Origin: Cytobacillus horneckiae
Lineage (GTDB): Bacteria > Bacillota > Bacilli > Bacillales > Cytobacillaceae
Length of the DNA stretch: 64,000 nucleotides
Assembly (NCBI RefSeq): GCF_002835735.1
Contig: NZ_PISD01000007.1
Span: forward strand, 124,001 to 188,000
Reading direction: 5' to 3'
Made by a program: the position numbers and the translations under genes. The notes below the pieces were generated by a model that was not told where the DNA came from, did not search any database, and saw only the letters and a program-made list of their open reading frames with translations. This document shows positions 55,528 through 64,000 of the stretch, in pieces (position 1 is the stretch's first letter; every line of letters begins with the position of its first letter).

Positions 55528-56886
55528 TTATTGCACCTTCTTTCTCAGACAGGCAATATAAAATCCGTCTGAACCTATATGTTGAGGTAAAATTTGTAAT
55601 TCGTAACTATTGACTAACGATTGAACTGCTTCTGGCATTCTTTCCTTTAACGATTCATCACCTTCAAAACCTAGCTGCTCCTGTAAAAAAGCAGTCACTA
55701 CTTCCTGGTTTTCGCTTTTGTCGACAGTACACGTACTATAGACTAGAATACCACCTTTTTTCAATAATGGCGAAACTGCTCTTAATAAATTTATTTGAAC
55801 TTTTTTTAAATGAAGCAAGTCTGCTTCTTTTTTTGTATACTTCATATCCGGCTTTCGGCGCATGACACCTAGCCCTGAGCAAGGTGCATCAAGCAAAATG
55901 CGATCGAATGATTCAGCCGCAAAAACTTCCTGTACTTTCCTGCTGTCCATCGCCTTCGTTTCCACATTTTCTAAGCCAAGTCGATTGGCATTGTCAGCGA
56001 TAAGCTTCACTTTATGATCATGTAAATCGAGTGCAATCACTTTGCCAGTGTTCCCTAATTTTTCACTAATATGAGTGGATTTTCCTCCTGGTGCAGCACA
56101 TGCATCAAGAACAATTTCATCACTTCCTGGTGCAAGTGCATAGGCAGCTAACATCGAACTTTCATCTTGGATAGTCAACAACCCACTTTTGAAAGCATCC
56201 GAATGTGCCAGATTACCTCTTAATGAATGAATCGCTTCAGGGATAAACGGACTTGCTTTCGCAGCAAATCCTTCATCTTCTAATTGTGCCAGTACTTCTT
56301 CCCTTGTCGCCTTTATTCTATTCACTCGCGCAGTTTGTGTCGGTGCCGTTAAGTTTAGTTCACACATTTTTTCCGTTTCTTCATAGCCGAATTGCTCTAC
56401 CCATCGCTTTACTAGCCACTTTGGGTGGCTTGTTTTAATCGATAGTCTCTCAATCGGGTCGGTTATTTCACTGATCTGTTTTACCCCTTGTCTCTGAACA
56501 TTGCGCAAAACGCCGTTAACCATGGAGGAAATCCCTTTATGACCGCGTTTTTTTGCGATTTCAACGGCCTCATTTAATGCAGCATGATCTGGGATTTTAT
56601 CTAAATACAGCATTTGATATAGTGTTAATCGCAATAAATGCATGACCCATGATTCTATTTTGCGAGGATTTTTTATAAATGGTTGCAAAAAATAATCCAA
56701 ACTCATGCGCCGCTGCAAGGTACCATAGGTTAATTCTGTAAGCAAACCAATATCTTTGTCGCTGATTTGATTTTTATTAATTGCATGGTTAAGAAGAATA
56801 TTGCTATAAGATTGGTTTTTATCAATCGTTTCAAGAAGCTCTAACGCAGTTTCTCTTACATTTTTCTTTGCTGGACGTTTATTCAT
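55528..56886 (-). CDS. rsmB: 16S rRNA (cytosine-967-C5)-methyltransferase RsmB
   Basis: RsmB methylates C967 of 16S rRNA. The 452-residue product has an N-terminal NusB-like helical domain (about 5-130) and a C-terminal SAM-dependent methyltransferase with [15 protein letters not shown] near 258, the DAPCSG motif near 330 (active Cys) and YSTCT near 388 (second catalytic Cys). It overlaps the fmt stop by 4 bp. Confidence 0.97.
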   Translation of the reverse strand: MNKRPAKKNVRETALELLETIDKNQSYSNILLNHAINKNQISDKDIGLLTELTYGTLQRRMSLDYFLQPFIKNPRKIESWVMHLLRLTLYQMLYLDKIPDHAALNEAVEIAKKRGHKGISSMVNGVLRNVQRQGVKQISEITDPIERLSIKTSHPKWLVKRWVEQFGYEETEKMCELNLTAPTQTARVNRIKATREEVLAQLEDEGFAAKASPFIPEAIHSLRGNLAHSDAFKSGLLTIQDESSMLAAYALAPGSDEIVLDACAAPGGKSTHISEKLGNTGKVIALDLHDHKVKLIADNANRLGLENVETKAMDSRKVQEVFAAESFDRILLDAPCSGLGVMRRKPDMKYTKKEADLLHLKKVQINLLRAVSPLLKKGGILVYSTCTVDKSENQEVVTAFLQEQLGFEGDESLKERMPEAVQSLVNSYELQILPQHIGSDGFYIACLRKKVQ

Positions 56887-57833
56887 TTGCTTTTCCCTAA
56901 ACAGTGACCTGGTTGAATGTGGGCACCCGCACCCCGTAAATATTGTCCTGCATCCATTCTTTTCTTACCAGATGGTTGAAGCGCGATAATTTTGATTGCC
57001 CCATTATCTCCTGTTGCTACGGTCAAGCCTTCATTATCAACCTCAATAATCGTTCCTGGATTTGCACCACTGCTCTTATCGAGTTGTTTTGACTCCCATA
57101 TTTTGATTACAGAGCCATCAAAGGTTGTATAAGCGACAGGCCAAGGGTTCATCCCGCGTATATGATTATAAATCTCTTTAGCTGATTTATTCCAATTAAT
57201 TCTTTCTTGTTCACGTTTTATATTCGCAGCAAAAGTAGCCAATGCATCATCCTGCGGAATAGACTTTAGCTCCTTGTTTAGAATTCTCGGCAAGGTTTCC
57301 GATAGTAAATTGCTGCCAGCTTCACTTAATTTATCATGCAAACTTCCAACCGTATCATTATGATCAATCTCGACTTCAACTTGTGTTAAAATATCGCCGG
57401 CATCGAGCTTTTCGGCCATATACATGATTGTAATGCCTGTTTTCTTCTTCCCTTGAATAATCGCATAATGAATGGGTGCGCCGCCCCTTAATTCTGGAAG
57501 CAATGAAGCATGTACATTTATACAGCCAAATGTCGGTGCTTCGAGCAATTTCTTCGGCAATATTTGACCAAATGCAGCAGTTATGATTAAATCCGGCTCT
57601 AAATCTAATATCGGCTGCAGTTCTTCAGGATTGCGAATCTTCTCTGGCTGATAAACCGGAATGCCATGTTTCTCCGCTTCCACCTTTACTGGCGGAGGTG
57701 TCATTATTCTCTTTCTGCCTACCGGTCGATCTGGCTGTGTGACAACAGCAATGATGTTGTACCCTTCCGCTAGAACTTTTTGCAGTACTGGCACAGAAAA
57801 ATCAGGTGTGCCCATAAATATTATTTTTGTCAT
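56883..57833 (-). CDS. fmt: Methionyl-tRNA formyltransferase
   Basis: Fmt formylates initiator Met-tRNA with 10-formyl-THF. The 316-residue product has [11 protein letters not shown] near 8, the catalytic Asn-His region ([20 protein letters not shown] near 108-127) and a C-terminal OB domain that binds tRNA. It overlaps def by 4 bp, placing formylation and deformylation in one operon. Confidence 0.98.
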   Translation of the reverse strand: MTKIIFMGTPDFSVPVLQKVLAEGYNIIAVVTQPDRPVGRKRIMTPPPVKVEAEKHGIPVYQPEKIRNPEELQPILDLEPDLIITAAFGQILPKKLLEAPTFGCINVHASLLPELRGGAPIHYAIIQGKKKTGITIMYMAEKLDAGDILTQVEVEIDHNDTVGSLHDKLSEAGSNLLSETLPRILNKELKSIPQDDALATFAANIKREQERINWNKSAKEIYNHIRGMNPWPVAYTTFDGSVIKIWESKQLDKSSGANPGTIIEVDNEGLTVATGDNGAIKIIALQPSGKKRMDAGQYLRGAGAHIQPGHCLGKSK

Positions 57834-58315
57834 TCCTCACTCAATCCTTCCAACTCTTCTTCCTTCATATATCTGCTTACTTTTGATGTAAACAATATGC
57901 CGTCCAAATGGTCAATTTCATGCAGAATGGCTCTTGCTAAAAAGCCTTCTGCTTCAAAAGTGTAAAACTTGCCTTTCCGGTTCAACGCTTTGATTTTCAC
58001 ATAATCAGGTCTAGTTACTTCACCATATAACCCAGGAAAACTTAAACAGCCTTCTGGGTCTGTTTGCTCTCCATCTGTTTCAAGAATCTCTGGATTAATC
58101 ATTTCAATAGTGCCATGATGATCATCGATATCAACAATGGCGATTCTTTGCTTAATTCCTATTTGGGGAGCAGCAAGGCCGACTCCGTCAAATTCAATCA
58201 TTGTATCATACATATCATTTAATAACTTCACCAGCTTCTTATCAAATACAGAGACCGGCTCACAAGTTTCTTCTAAAATTCCATTCGGGTACATTACAAT
58301 CTGTCTAACAGTCAA
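57830..58315 (-). CDS. def: Peptide deformylase
   Basis: This metalloenzyme removes the N-formyl group from nascent proteins. I use the TTG at 58313-58315 as start: GGAGGAAG lies 8 bases upstream and the 161 residues then align with B. subtilis DefA (160). The three PDF motifs are intact: [10 protein letters not shown] near 44, EGCLSFPG near 87 with the metal Cys, and HEIDHLDG near 131 with both His ligands. It is first in def-fmt-rsmB-rlmN, separated from priA by a 446-bp structured gap. Confidence 0.96.
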   Translation of the reverse strand: MTVRQIVMYPNGILEETCEPVSVFDKKLVKLLNDMYDTMIEFDGVGLAAPQIGIKQRIAIVDIDDHHGTIEMINPEILETDGEQTDPEGCLSFPGLYGEVTRPDYVKIKALNRKGKFYTFEAEGFLARAILHEIDHLDGILFTSKVSRYMKEEELEGLSEE

Positions 58316-58761
58316 AAACTCTTCCTCCAAGCTATACTCATTTCACTATTATTATTTTTACTACTATAACCAAATTATCGGCTAAACATAAAGGGCAGCG
58401 ACCGTATGTTGGGGTCTCTCACCACTGATTGCATGTCTTAATAACATTTTAGGGCAGTTACCTCCAACCTTCTTTCGCCTCATTAAAAGATTGAAGGGCG
58501 TTTATTGCCTTTATCTATGATAAAGTGGAATTCCCTTCTTTTAGTCCGGCTCTATTGTCGCTAAGATCTCCACTCAAGCTTCGATTAATCGACAGCACGA
58601 ATCCAATTGGTTCAACTATACCTTTGAAAGAGCGTAAAGGTATGTATCACTGTATCTCACAATAGACTTTTACGAGCAGTTGCTTCCCTCACTTATCCTA
58701 TATAATTCTCCCAAAAAGCCTTAAGTGAGGGTCTTACTGCCCGTTAATGAGCGATAATTGA
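58316..58761. other. 446-bp intergenic region between priA and def
   Basis: No protein gene is visible. Nearly the whole gap is occupied by the hairpin-rich element at 58386-58745. I see no classical terminator for priA outside that element and no strong promoter for def. Confidence 0.6.
58386..58745. repeat. Hairpin-rich element of about 360 bp
   Basis: At least four clean inverted repeats are nested or serial: GAAGGG 58493-58498 with CCCTTC 58533-58538 enclosing CTTTATC/GATAAAG; TCTATTGT 58551-58558 with ACAATAGA 58659-58666 enclosing ATACCTTT/AAAGGTAT; and CCCTCACTTA 58686-58695 with TAAGTGAGGG 58722-58731 inside GCAGT/ACTGC. A GGGCAG hexamer recurs at 58393 and 58452, with a related GAGCAG at 58674. 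It has no coding potential on either strand. Confidence 0.6.
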
Positions 58762-61176
58762 TTACATTAAAATATACGGGTTCACATCAACAGCAATTTG
58801 CAGTCCATTAGAGGCGATTTCCTGCTGATATTGATCTAGAATTATTTTAAGGGCCGATTGAAGTCCTGGCTCCCGTTTGTATTTTATCAAACATTGATAG
58901 CGATATCTATTGTTGATTCGTGGAATTGGAGAAGCGACTGGCCCCAATACTATCGCATCTTTTGATAGCTTGGATTGAACATAAGAGGTGATTTTCTCCG
59001 TTACGGATACCGACTTCATTAGCTGTTCATGACTTACAGTAACAAGGGCTATATAGTAAAACGGCGGATATTTATGCACTTTTCTTATCATCATTTCCTG
59101 CTCATAAAAACGGTCAAAATCCTGCAGTGCAGATAAGCCAATACTATAATGCTCTGGGCTGTAAGTTTGAATAATAACCTCACCAGGCAGCTCATGCCTG
59201 CCCGCTCTTCCGCTTACTTGAGTCAGCAATTGAAAGGTTTTCTCTGATGATCTGAAATCAGGCAGATGAAGCATTGTATCAGCAGAAAGCACACCTACCA
59301 ATGTTATATTAGGGAAATCAAGTCCTTTAGCAATCATCTGTGTGCCTAATAAAATATCGGCATGACCCTCTTGAAATTGATCTAATAATTTCTCATGTGA
59401 ACCCTTTCTGCTTGTCGTATCTATATCCATTCGAATCACTCTGGCCTCAGGCAAAACCTTATGCAGCTCTTCCTCAACCTTTTGTGTTCCTGTTCCAAAA
59501 TAGCGGATATGTTCACTTCCACATTCACGGCAAATGGCCGGCACACTTTCTTCATATCCGCAATAATGACATTTCATTTGCTGATTATAGCGATGATATG
59601 TTAAAGAAATATCACAATTCGGACATCCAGCTACATATCCGCAATCTCGGCACATAACAAACGAAGAATGTCCGCGTTTATTTAAAAATAAAACCGTTTG
59701 CTCTTTCTTTTCAATCCGCTCTTTCAACTTTTCCAATAAAACGACAGAGAACATCGAGCGGTTTCCACCTCGGAGTTCTTCTCTCATATCAATAATTTCA
59801 ACAGCCGGCAATGCTTGATTGTTCATTCTCTTTGGCAGCGATAATAAATGGTAGACCCCTTTTTTCGCTCTCGCAAAAGATTCCAACGACGGTGTCGCAC
59901 TGCCGAGTATAACTGGACAATTGCTGCCTTCAGCCCTTTTAATTGCGACATCTCTCGCGTGATATTTCGGGTTCTCTTCTTGCTTATAGCTTGTCTCATG
60001 TTCTTCATCTATAATAATAATGCCTAAATTTTCAAAGGGCGCAAAAATGGCTGATCTAGCTCCAACTACTACACTTACTTCTTTTCTTTGAATTTTTCGC
60101 CATTCATCATATTTCTCTCCTGCCGATAACCCGCTGTGCATCACGGCTACTTCATTACCAAACCTACCTTTAAAACGTTTCACCATTTGCGGAGTTAAAG
60201 AAATTTCAGGAACAAGAACGATAGCTTCTTTACCTGCATTAATAACTTTCTGGATTGATTGAAGATAAATCTCCGTTTTGCCGCTTCCTGTTACACCGTA
60301 TAATAGAAACACTTCATTTCTAATATCTTCAATCGATTGCAGAATCGGCGCAATCGCATTTTCCTGCTCGGCTGTAAGCAGCAGCGCTTCTGTTCTTTCA
60401 AACTGACGATTTTCGAAAGGGTCACGGTAAATCTCCATTTCATCCTCTATAAGGACGCCTTTTTTGACCAGCTCCTTAATAACAGCGGAAGAAATGTTAA
60501 GCTCCTTGGCAAGGTCGCGAATGATGCTAGGTTTATTATCCTTAATAAAATAATCGATTACATCTGCTTGCTTTCTTGCTTGCGCAGACAAAGATTGCCT
60601 ATACTCTTTTAATTCTTCGGCATTCATCCCGGCATATACGGATTTAAGCTTTTTCTTTTTTACTCGTTCCTTTACCTCATATACGATTTCGACAGAGCCG
60701 CTGGAAGCTTCCTTTTGTAAAGCATGAAGTTTATCTGATGCCTTCGCTTCATCCCAAGTAATTTTGCTCGATTTTAAAAATAGAGCCTGAACTTCAGGTG
60801 ATAAGTTTTCGGGAGAAGTACCAGCAGACAGTTTAATGTATTTCTCATATTTAGCTTTTAATGCTGCCGGCAGCATCGCCTGATAGGCGGATATTTTATA
60901 GCTTAATGTTTGTTTGGATAACCAATCGCCCAGACTTAGCATTTCGTTACTTAGTATCGGTGATAAATCCATTGGTTCAATAATTTTCTTTAACTGCTTA
61001 AAAGAGGATGCACTCTTTAGCTCGACAACAAATCCTTGAATTTTACGGGGGCCAAATGGGACAGTCACTCTCATTCCGGGTTTGATAATTTCAACTAATG
61101 AATCAGGAATAAGATAGTCGAATGGACGATCTGTTTGTTTTGCAGGTACATCGACAATGACACTGGCAATATTCAT
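58762..61176 (-). CDS. priA: Primosomal protein N' (replication restart helicase PriA)
   Basis: PriA reloads the replication machinery at stalled or recombined forks. The 804-residue product has an N-terminal fork-binding domain (about 1-110), Walker A GVTGSGKTEIY near 294, the DEEH box IIDEEHETSYK near 388 and two clustered zinc-binding Cys groups (CRDCGYVAGCPNC and CHYCGYEESVPAICREC, about 510-555). The helicase motif QVSGRAGR is near 650. It overlaps the coaBC stop by 4 bp, the usual Bacillus order. Confidence 0.98.
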   Translation of the reverse strand: MNIASVIVDVPAKQTDRPFDYLIPDSLVEIIKPGMRVTVPFGPRKIQGFVVELKSASSFKQLKKIIEPMDLSPILSNEMLSLGDWLSKQTLSYKISAYQAMLPAALKAKYEKYIKLSAGTSPENLSPEVQALFLKSSKITWDEAKASDKLHALQKEASSGSVEIVYEVKERVKKKKLKSVYAGMNAEELKEYRQSLSAQARKQADVIDYFIKDNKPSIIRDLAKELNISSAVIKELVKKGVLIEDEMEIYRDPFENRQFERTEALLLTAEQENAIAPILQSIEDIRNEVFLLYGVTGSGKTEIYLQSIQKVINAGKEAIVLVPEISLTPQMVKRFKGRFGNEVAVMHSGLSAGEKYDEWRKIQRKEVSVVVGARSAIFAPFENLGIIIIDEEHETSYKQEENPKYHARDVAIKRAEGSNCPVILGSATPSLESFARAKKGVYHLLSLPKRMNNQALPAVEIIDMREELRGGNRSMFSVVLLEKLKERIEKKEQTVLFLNKRGHSSFVMCRDCGYVAGCPNCDISLTYHRYNQQMKCHYCGYEESVPAICRECGSEHIRYFGTGTQKVEEELHKVLPEARVIRMDIDTTSRKGSHEKLLDQFQEGHADILLGTQMIAKGLDFPNITLVGVLSADTMLHLPDFRSSEKTFQLLTQVSGRAGRHELPGEVIIQTYSPEHYSIGLSALQDFDRFYEQEMMIRKVHKYPPFYYIALVTVSHEQLMKSVSVTEKITSYVQSKLSKDAIVLGPVASPIPRINNRYRYQCLIKYKREPGLQSALKIILDQYQQEIASNGLQIAVDVNPYILM

Positions 61177-62381
61177 TTCTGTTCATCCTTTAATAGCCTA
61201 TTGGCTGCATCTAAAATTTTCGCTGCGACCTCATGTTTCGACATAAGCGGAAGGTGATCGATGCTGCCATTACGTTTGTAAAGCGTAACGATATTAGTAT
61301 CTGTGCCAAATCCAGCGCCTTCTGCTGTTACATTATTAGCAACAATCATATCTGCATTTTTCTTTTCAAGCTTGCCAATTGCATAGTCATCAAGCTTTTC
61401 TGTTTCTGCAGCAAATCCGATTAGCACTTGTTTATTCTTTCTTTTTCCGAGTTCAAAGAGAATATCCTTTGTTCTCTCCAATTCCAAATACTCTTCGCCT
61501 GATTTTTTCTTCACTTTATGTTTGTAAACTTTTTTTGGTTTATAATCAGCAACCGCTGCCGTTTTTATCACAATATCAGCATCGTCGTATTGGGAAAGAA
61601 CAGCTTGATACATTTCCTCAGCACTCTCGACTTTAATAAGCTGAACGCCTGCTGGTGCATCGATAGAAACAGGTCCAGACACAAGTCTGACATCGGCGCC
61701 AAGTGAGGCTGCTTCTTCTGCGATCGCATAGCCCATCTTACCGGATGAATGATTCGTTAAGTAGCGAACCGGGTCAATTTTCTCCCTTGTTGGTCCTGCG
61801 GTAACAATGACTTTCTTATTTTTCAAGACTTTTTTAGATCCGTCAAAAAAATCGGCGATATGATTGATAATTTTCTCCGGTTCTTCTAACCGCCCTTTTC
61901 CTACATAGCCGCAGGCAAGGTAGCCTTCGCTTGGCTCAACAAATCGATAGCCGAATTGATATAGAGTATCGAAATTTTTCATTACTGCCGGATGCGAATA
62001 CATATGAACATTCATTGCTGGAGCAAGCCATACTGGAGAAGTAGCCGCCAGTAGAGTAGTAGAAATCATATCATCTGCAATCCCATTCGCAAGTTTGCCG
62101 ATAATATTGGCCGTTGCAGGTGCGATTAAAATCAAATCTGCCCAATCAGCAAGGTCTATATGGGCAATTTTCTTAGAATCTTTCTCATCAAAAGTATCTA
62201 TATAAACATCATTTCTCGATAGTGCTTGAAAGGATAAAGGCGTGACAAATTGCATCGCTGATTCGCTCATGATTACTTTTACGTTTGCACCTGTTTGCGT
62301 TAATTTACTTGTTAAGGCTACTGCTTTATAAACAGCGATACCGCCTGTCACACATAATAAAATATTTTTACCGTTCAACAT
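61173..62381 (-). CDS. coaBC: Bifunctional phosphopantothenoylcysteine decarboxylase/phosphopantothenate-cysteine ligase
   Basis: CoaBC performs two steps of coenzyme A synthesis. The 402-residue product has the flavin-binding CoaC half (GGIAVYKAVALTSKL near 13, HIDLADWADLILIAPATANIIGK near 75, APAMNVHMY near 120, and GYLACGYVGKGRLEEP near 155 with the active Cys). The CoaB ligase half follows (VTAGPTREKIDPVRYLTNHSSGKMG near 194-218, IKTAAVADYKPK). It is coupled to priA. Confidence 0.97.
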   Translation of the reverse strand: MLNGKNILLCVTGGIAVYKAVALTSKLTQTGANVKVIMSESAMQFVTPLSFQALSRNDVYIDTFDEKDSKKIAHIDLADWADLILIAPATANIIGKLANGIADDMISTTLLAATSPVWLAPAMNVHMYSHPAVMKNFDTLYQFGYRFVEPSEGYLACGYVGKGRLEEPEKIINHIADFFDGSKKVLKNKKVIVTAGPTREKIDPVRYLTNHSSGKMGYAIAEEAASLGADVRLVSGPVSIDAPAGVQLIKVESAEEMYQAVLSQYDDADIVIKTAAVADYKPKKVYKHKVKKKSGEEYLELERTKDILFELGKRKNKQVLIGFAAETEKLDDYAIGKLEKKNADMIVANNVTAEGAGFGTDTNIVTLYKRNGSIDHLPLMSKHEVAAKILDAANRLLKDEQK

Positions 62382-62780
62382 GATAAACCCCCATCTTCAC
62401 TTATCTATTTCTTTTATTATGCAAGAATGACTGGTTTTTTTCATCTAATACTAACTAAAATTAGCGGCAAATGTGAAATTGTTTCCATAATAAAAATAAC
62501 AACCTTTAATTAGGTTGTTAGGCTGTAGAGAAACTCATTACTAAATAAGTATGAAAGGTTAGGGATTTTCCGAGGCTTACCGCTCGCTTTTAAGCGGGGC
62601 GAGCGGAAACCTCTCCAAAACCTACTAAATTTTCTTATGATCACTTTTTCTGCACTCTGACAACCTTCAATTAGGTTGTTATTTATTGCGAACAAGTATA
62701 CTTATTTAACGGATTGAAGTGAATCTGACTTTACTTATCGATAATATCTCGCATTAGTAAAGCGACGGCATTCATCTTTT
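62382..62780. other. 399-bp intergenic region between rpoZ and coaBC
   Basis: Half of it is the palindromic element at 62495-62683. The remainder is A+T-rich with no gene. No separate clear terminator for rpoZ is visible; the 8-bp hairpins at the element ends could serve. Confidence 0.6.
62495..62683. mobile_element. MITE-like palindromic element of about 190 bp
   Basis: The ends read AATAACAACC and GGTTGTTATT. Behind each lies a small hairpin (AACAACCT/AGGTTGTT), and then inverted copies of a TNAGNNTGNAGANAAA pattern at about 75-80 percent identity over 35-40 bp. Inverted similarity extends inward to a central stem (CCGCTCGC facing GCGAGCGG), so the whole element could fold on itself. There is no transposase. 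Confidence 0.6.
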
Positions 62781-63002
62781 TTATTTATACATTTCGTTTG
62801 GATCCGTTTCTCCTAAGCGATAAAAAAGTTCATTTGCATTGATTTCTTCAAGTGCCTTGCCGACATTTTTATGAGAAACATAGCTTTCAAGCTGTGGTTT
62901 CTCATGCTGCTGCATTCTGCGTGCACGCTTTGCAGCAACTGAAACTAAAGAGTATTTTGAGTCAATTTTAGTCATTAGAGCATCAATAGAAGGATATAAC
63001 AT
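62781..63002 (-). CDS. rpoZ: DNA-directed RNA polymerase omega subunit
   Basis: Omega helps assemble RNA polymerase by binding beta-prime. I start it at ATG 63000-63002 ([14 protein letters not shown]) with GGAGG upstream, inside the end of gmk, giving 73 residues. The conserved [14 protein letters not shown] segment is near 15-28. It lies 1 bp after gmk, the standard gmk-rpoZ pair. Confidence 0.97.
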   Translation of the reverse strand: MLYPSIDALMTKIDSKYSLVSVAAKRARRMQQHEKPQLESYVSHKNVGKALEEINANELFYRLGETDPNEMYK

Positions 63003-63003
63003 T

Positions 63004-63618
<615 letters not shown>

Positions 63619-63627
63619 TCAAAAATC

Positions 63628-63891
63628 CTACCCTTCATCGATGATATCATCGCGGTCATTTAAACGTGCTGCGACTGTTTCCGGTTGTACCGCAGATAAA
63701 ATCACGTGATCACTATCCATCACGATCACAGCCCTTGTTCTTCGGCCGTAGGTGGCATCTATAAGGACACCACGATCTCTGGCATCTTGAATAATTCTTT
63801 TTATTGGCGCTGATTCTGGACTTACAATGGATATGATTCTATTGGCAGAAACAATGTTTCCGAAGCCAATATTAATTAATTTTATTGACAT
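63628..63891 (-). CDS. remA: Extracellular matrix regulatory protein RemA (YlzA)
   Basis: RemA is an 87-residue DNA-binding protein that activates biofilm-matrix and osmoprotection genes in B. subtilis. The near-invariant sequence is intact ([20 protein letters not shown] near 6-25, then [18 protein letters not shown]). It lies 59 bp after yloC and 9 bp before gmk. Confidence 0.96.
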   Translation of the reverse strand: MSIKLINIGFGNIVSANRIISIVSPESAPIKRIIQDARDRGVLIDATYGRRTRAVIVMDSDHVILSAVQPETVAARLNDRDDIIDEG

Positions 63892-63950
63892 ATGCGTCCT
63901 CCCGTCATCAGTTTACTATTTTAGCCTTTCATGCACGAATCTAAACCGCT

Positions 63951-64000
63951 TTATTCAATATTTTGCACTTGTTCCTTCATCTTCTCAAGCAGCCCTTTCA
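63951..64000 (-). CDS. yloC: YloC/YicC family protein, C-terminal end only
   Basis: Sixteen codons (15 residues and the stop) at the window edge read KGLLEKMKEQVQNIE then TAA, the typical end of YloC, which always precedes remA and gmk in Bacillus. YloC/YicC proteins are linked to RNA decay and act as endoribonucleases. The rest is outside the window. Confidence 0.85.
   Translation of the reverse strand, partial: KGLLEKMKEQVQNIE

Noticed and set aside
62510-62695. 61-codon minus-strand frame between rpoZ and coaBC
   Set aside because: It lies inside the palindromic element and has no ribosome site; open by chance.

Overview
The window is chromosomal DNA from a low-GC, spore-forming, probably motile member of the Bacillaceae. 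Gene content, order and protein sequences follow the Bacillus subtilis codY-to-yloC segment closely, including a 26-residue SpoVM, CodY, FapR, RemA and the YlqG/YlqH flagellar-export relatives. I cannot name the species from sequence alone. Every protein gene is on the minus strand except rpmB (48469-48657, plus), so transcription runs from high to low coordinates.

Layout from right to left, in transcription order. The C-terminal end of yloC, then remA, gmk, rpoZ, coaBC and priA (64000-58762). Then the translation and signalling operon def, fmt, rsmB, rlmN, prpC, prkC, rsgA and rpe, followed by thiN, spoVM and the divergent rpmB (58315-48469). Then yloU and fakA (yloV), recG, and the fatty acid and phospholipid operon fapR, plsX, fabD, fabG and acpP, then rnc, smc and ftsY (48051-33720). 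Next comes a 12.4-kb block absent from the B. subtilis order (33489-21136). After it the conserved order resumes with ylxM, ffh, rpsP, khpA, ylqD, rimM, trmD, rplS, lepB, rbgA, rnhB, ylqG, ylqH, sucC, sucD, dprA, topA, trmFO, xerC, hslV, hslU and the start of codY.

The most notable feature is the 12.4-kb block. In B. subtilis ylxM-ffh lies directly beside ftsY. Here eight tightly packed genes separate them: a secreted/membrane auxiliary protein, an ABC ATPase, an ABC-2 permease, a coiled-coil membrane protein with a Gly-Ser tract, a MoxR AAA+ ATPase, a DUF58 protein, a BatA-like von Willebrand A (vWA) protein, and a large membrane protein with two vWA domains around a glutamine-amidotransferase-like domain. 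Domain content suggests one envelope machine combining a MoxR-vWA chaperone-like module with an ABC exporter. Its substrate is unknown.

The intergenic regions hold unexplained structure. There is a riboswitch-like arrangement (nested stem, alternative pairing, intrinsic terminator) between khpA and ylqD, a 360-bp hairpin-rich element between priA and def, and a 190-bp palindromic MITE-like element between rpoZ and coaBC. Two dispersed repeat families are present; one has two copies with a compensatory base-pair change that argues for a conserved RNA or DNA hairpin. A decayed region between thiN and rpe carries an orphan plus-strand terminator. The remaining genes are ordinary core functions: DNA topology and recombination, protein targeting, ribosome maturation, lipid synthesis, TCA-cycle succinyl-CoA ligase and proteolysis.
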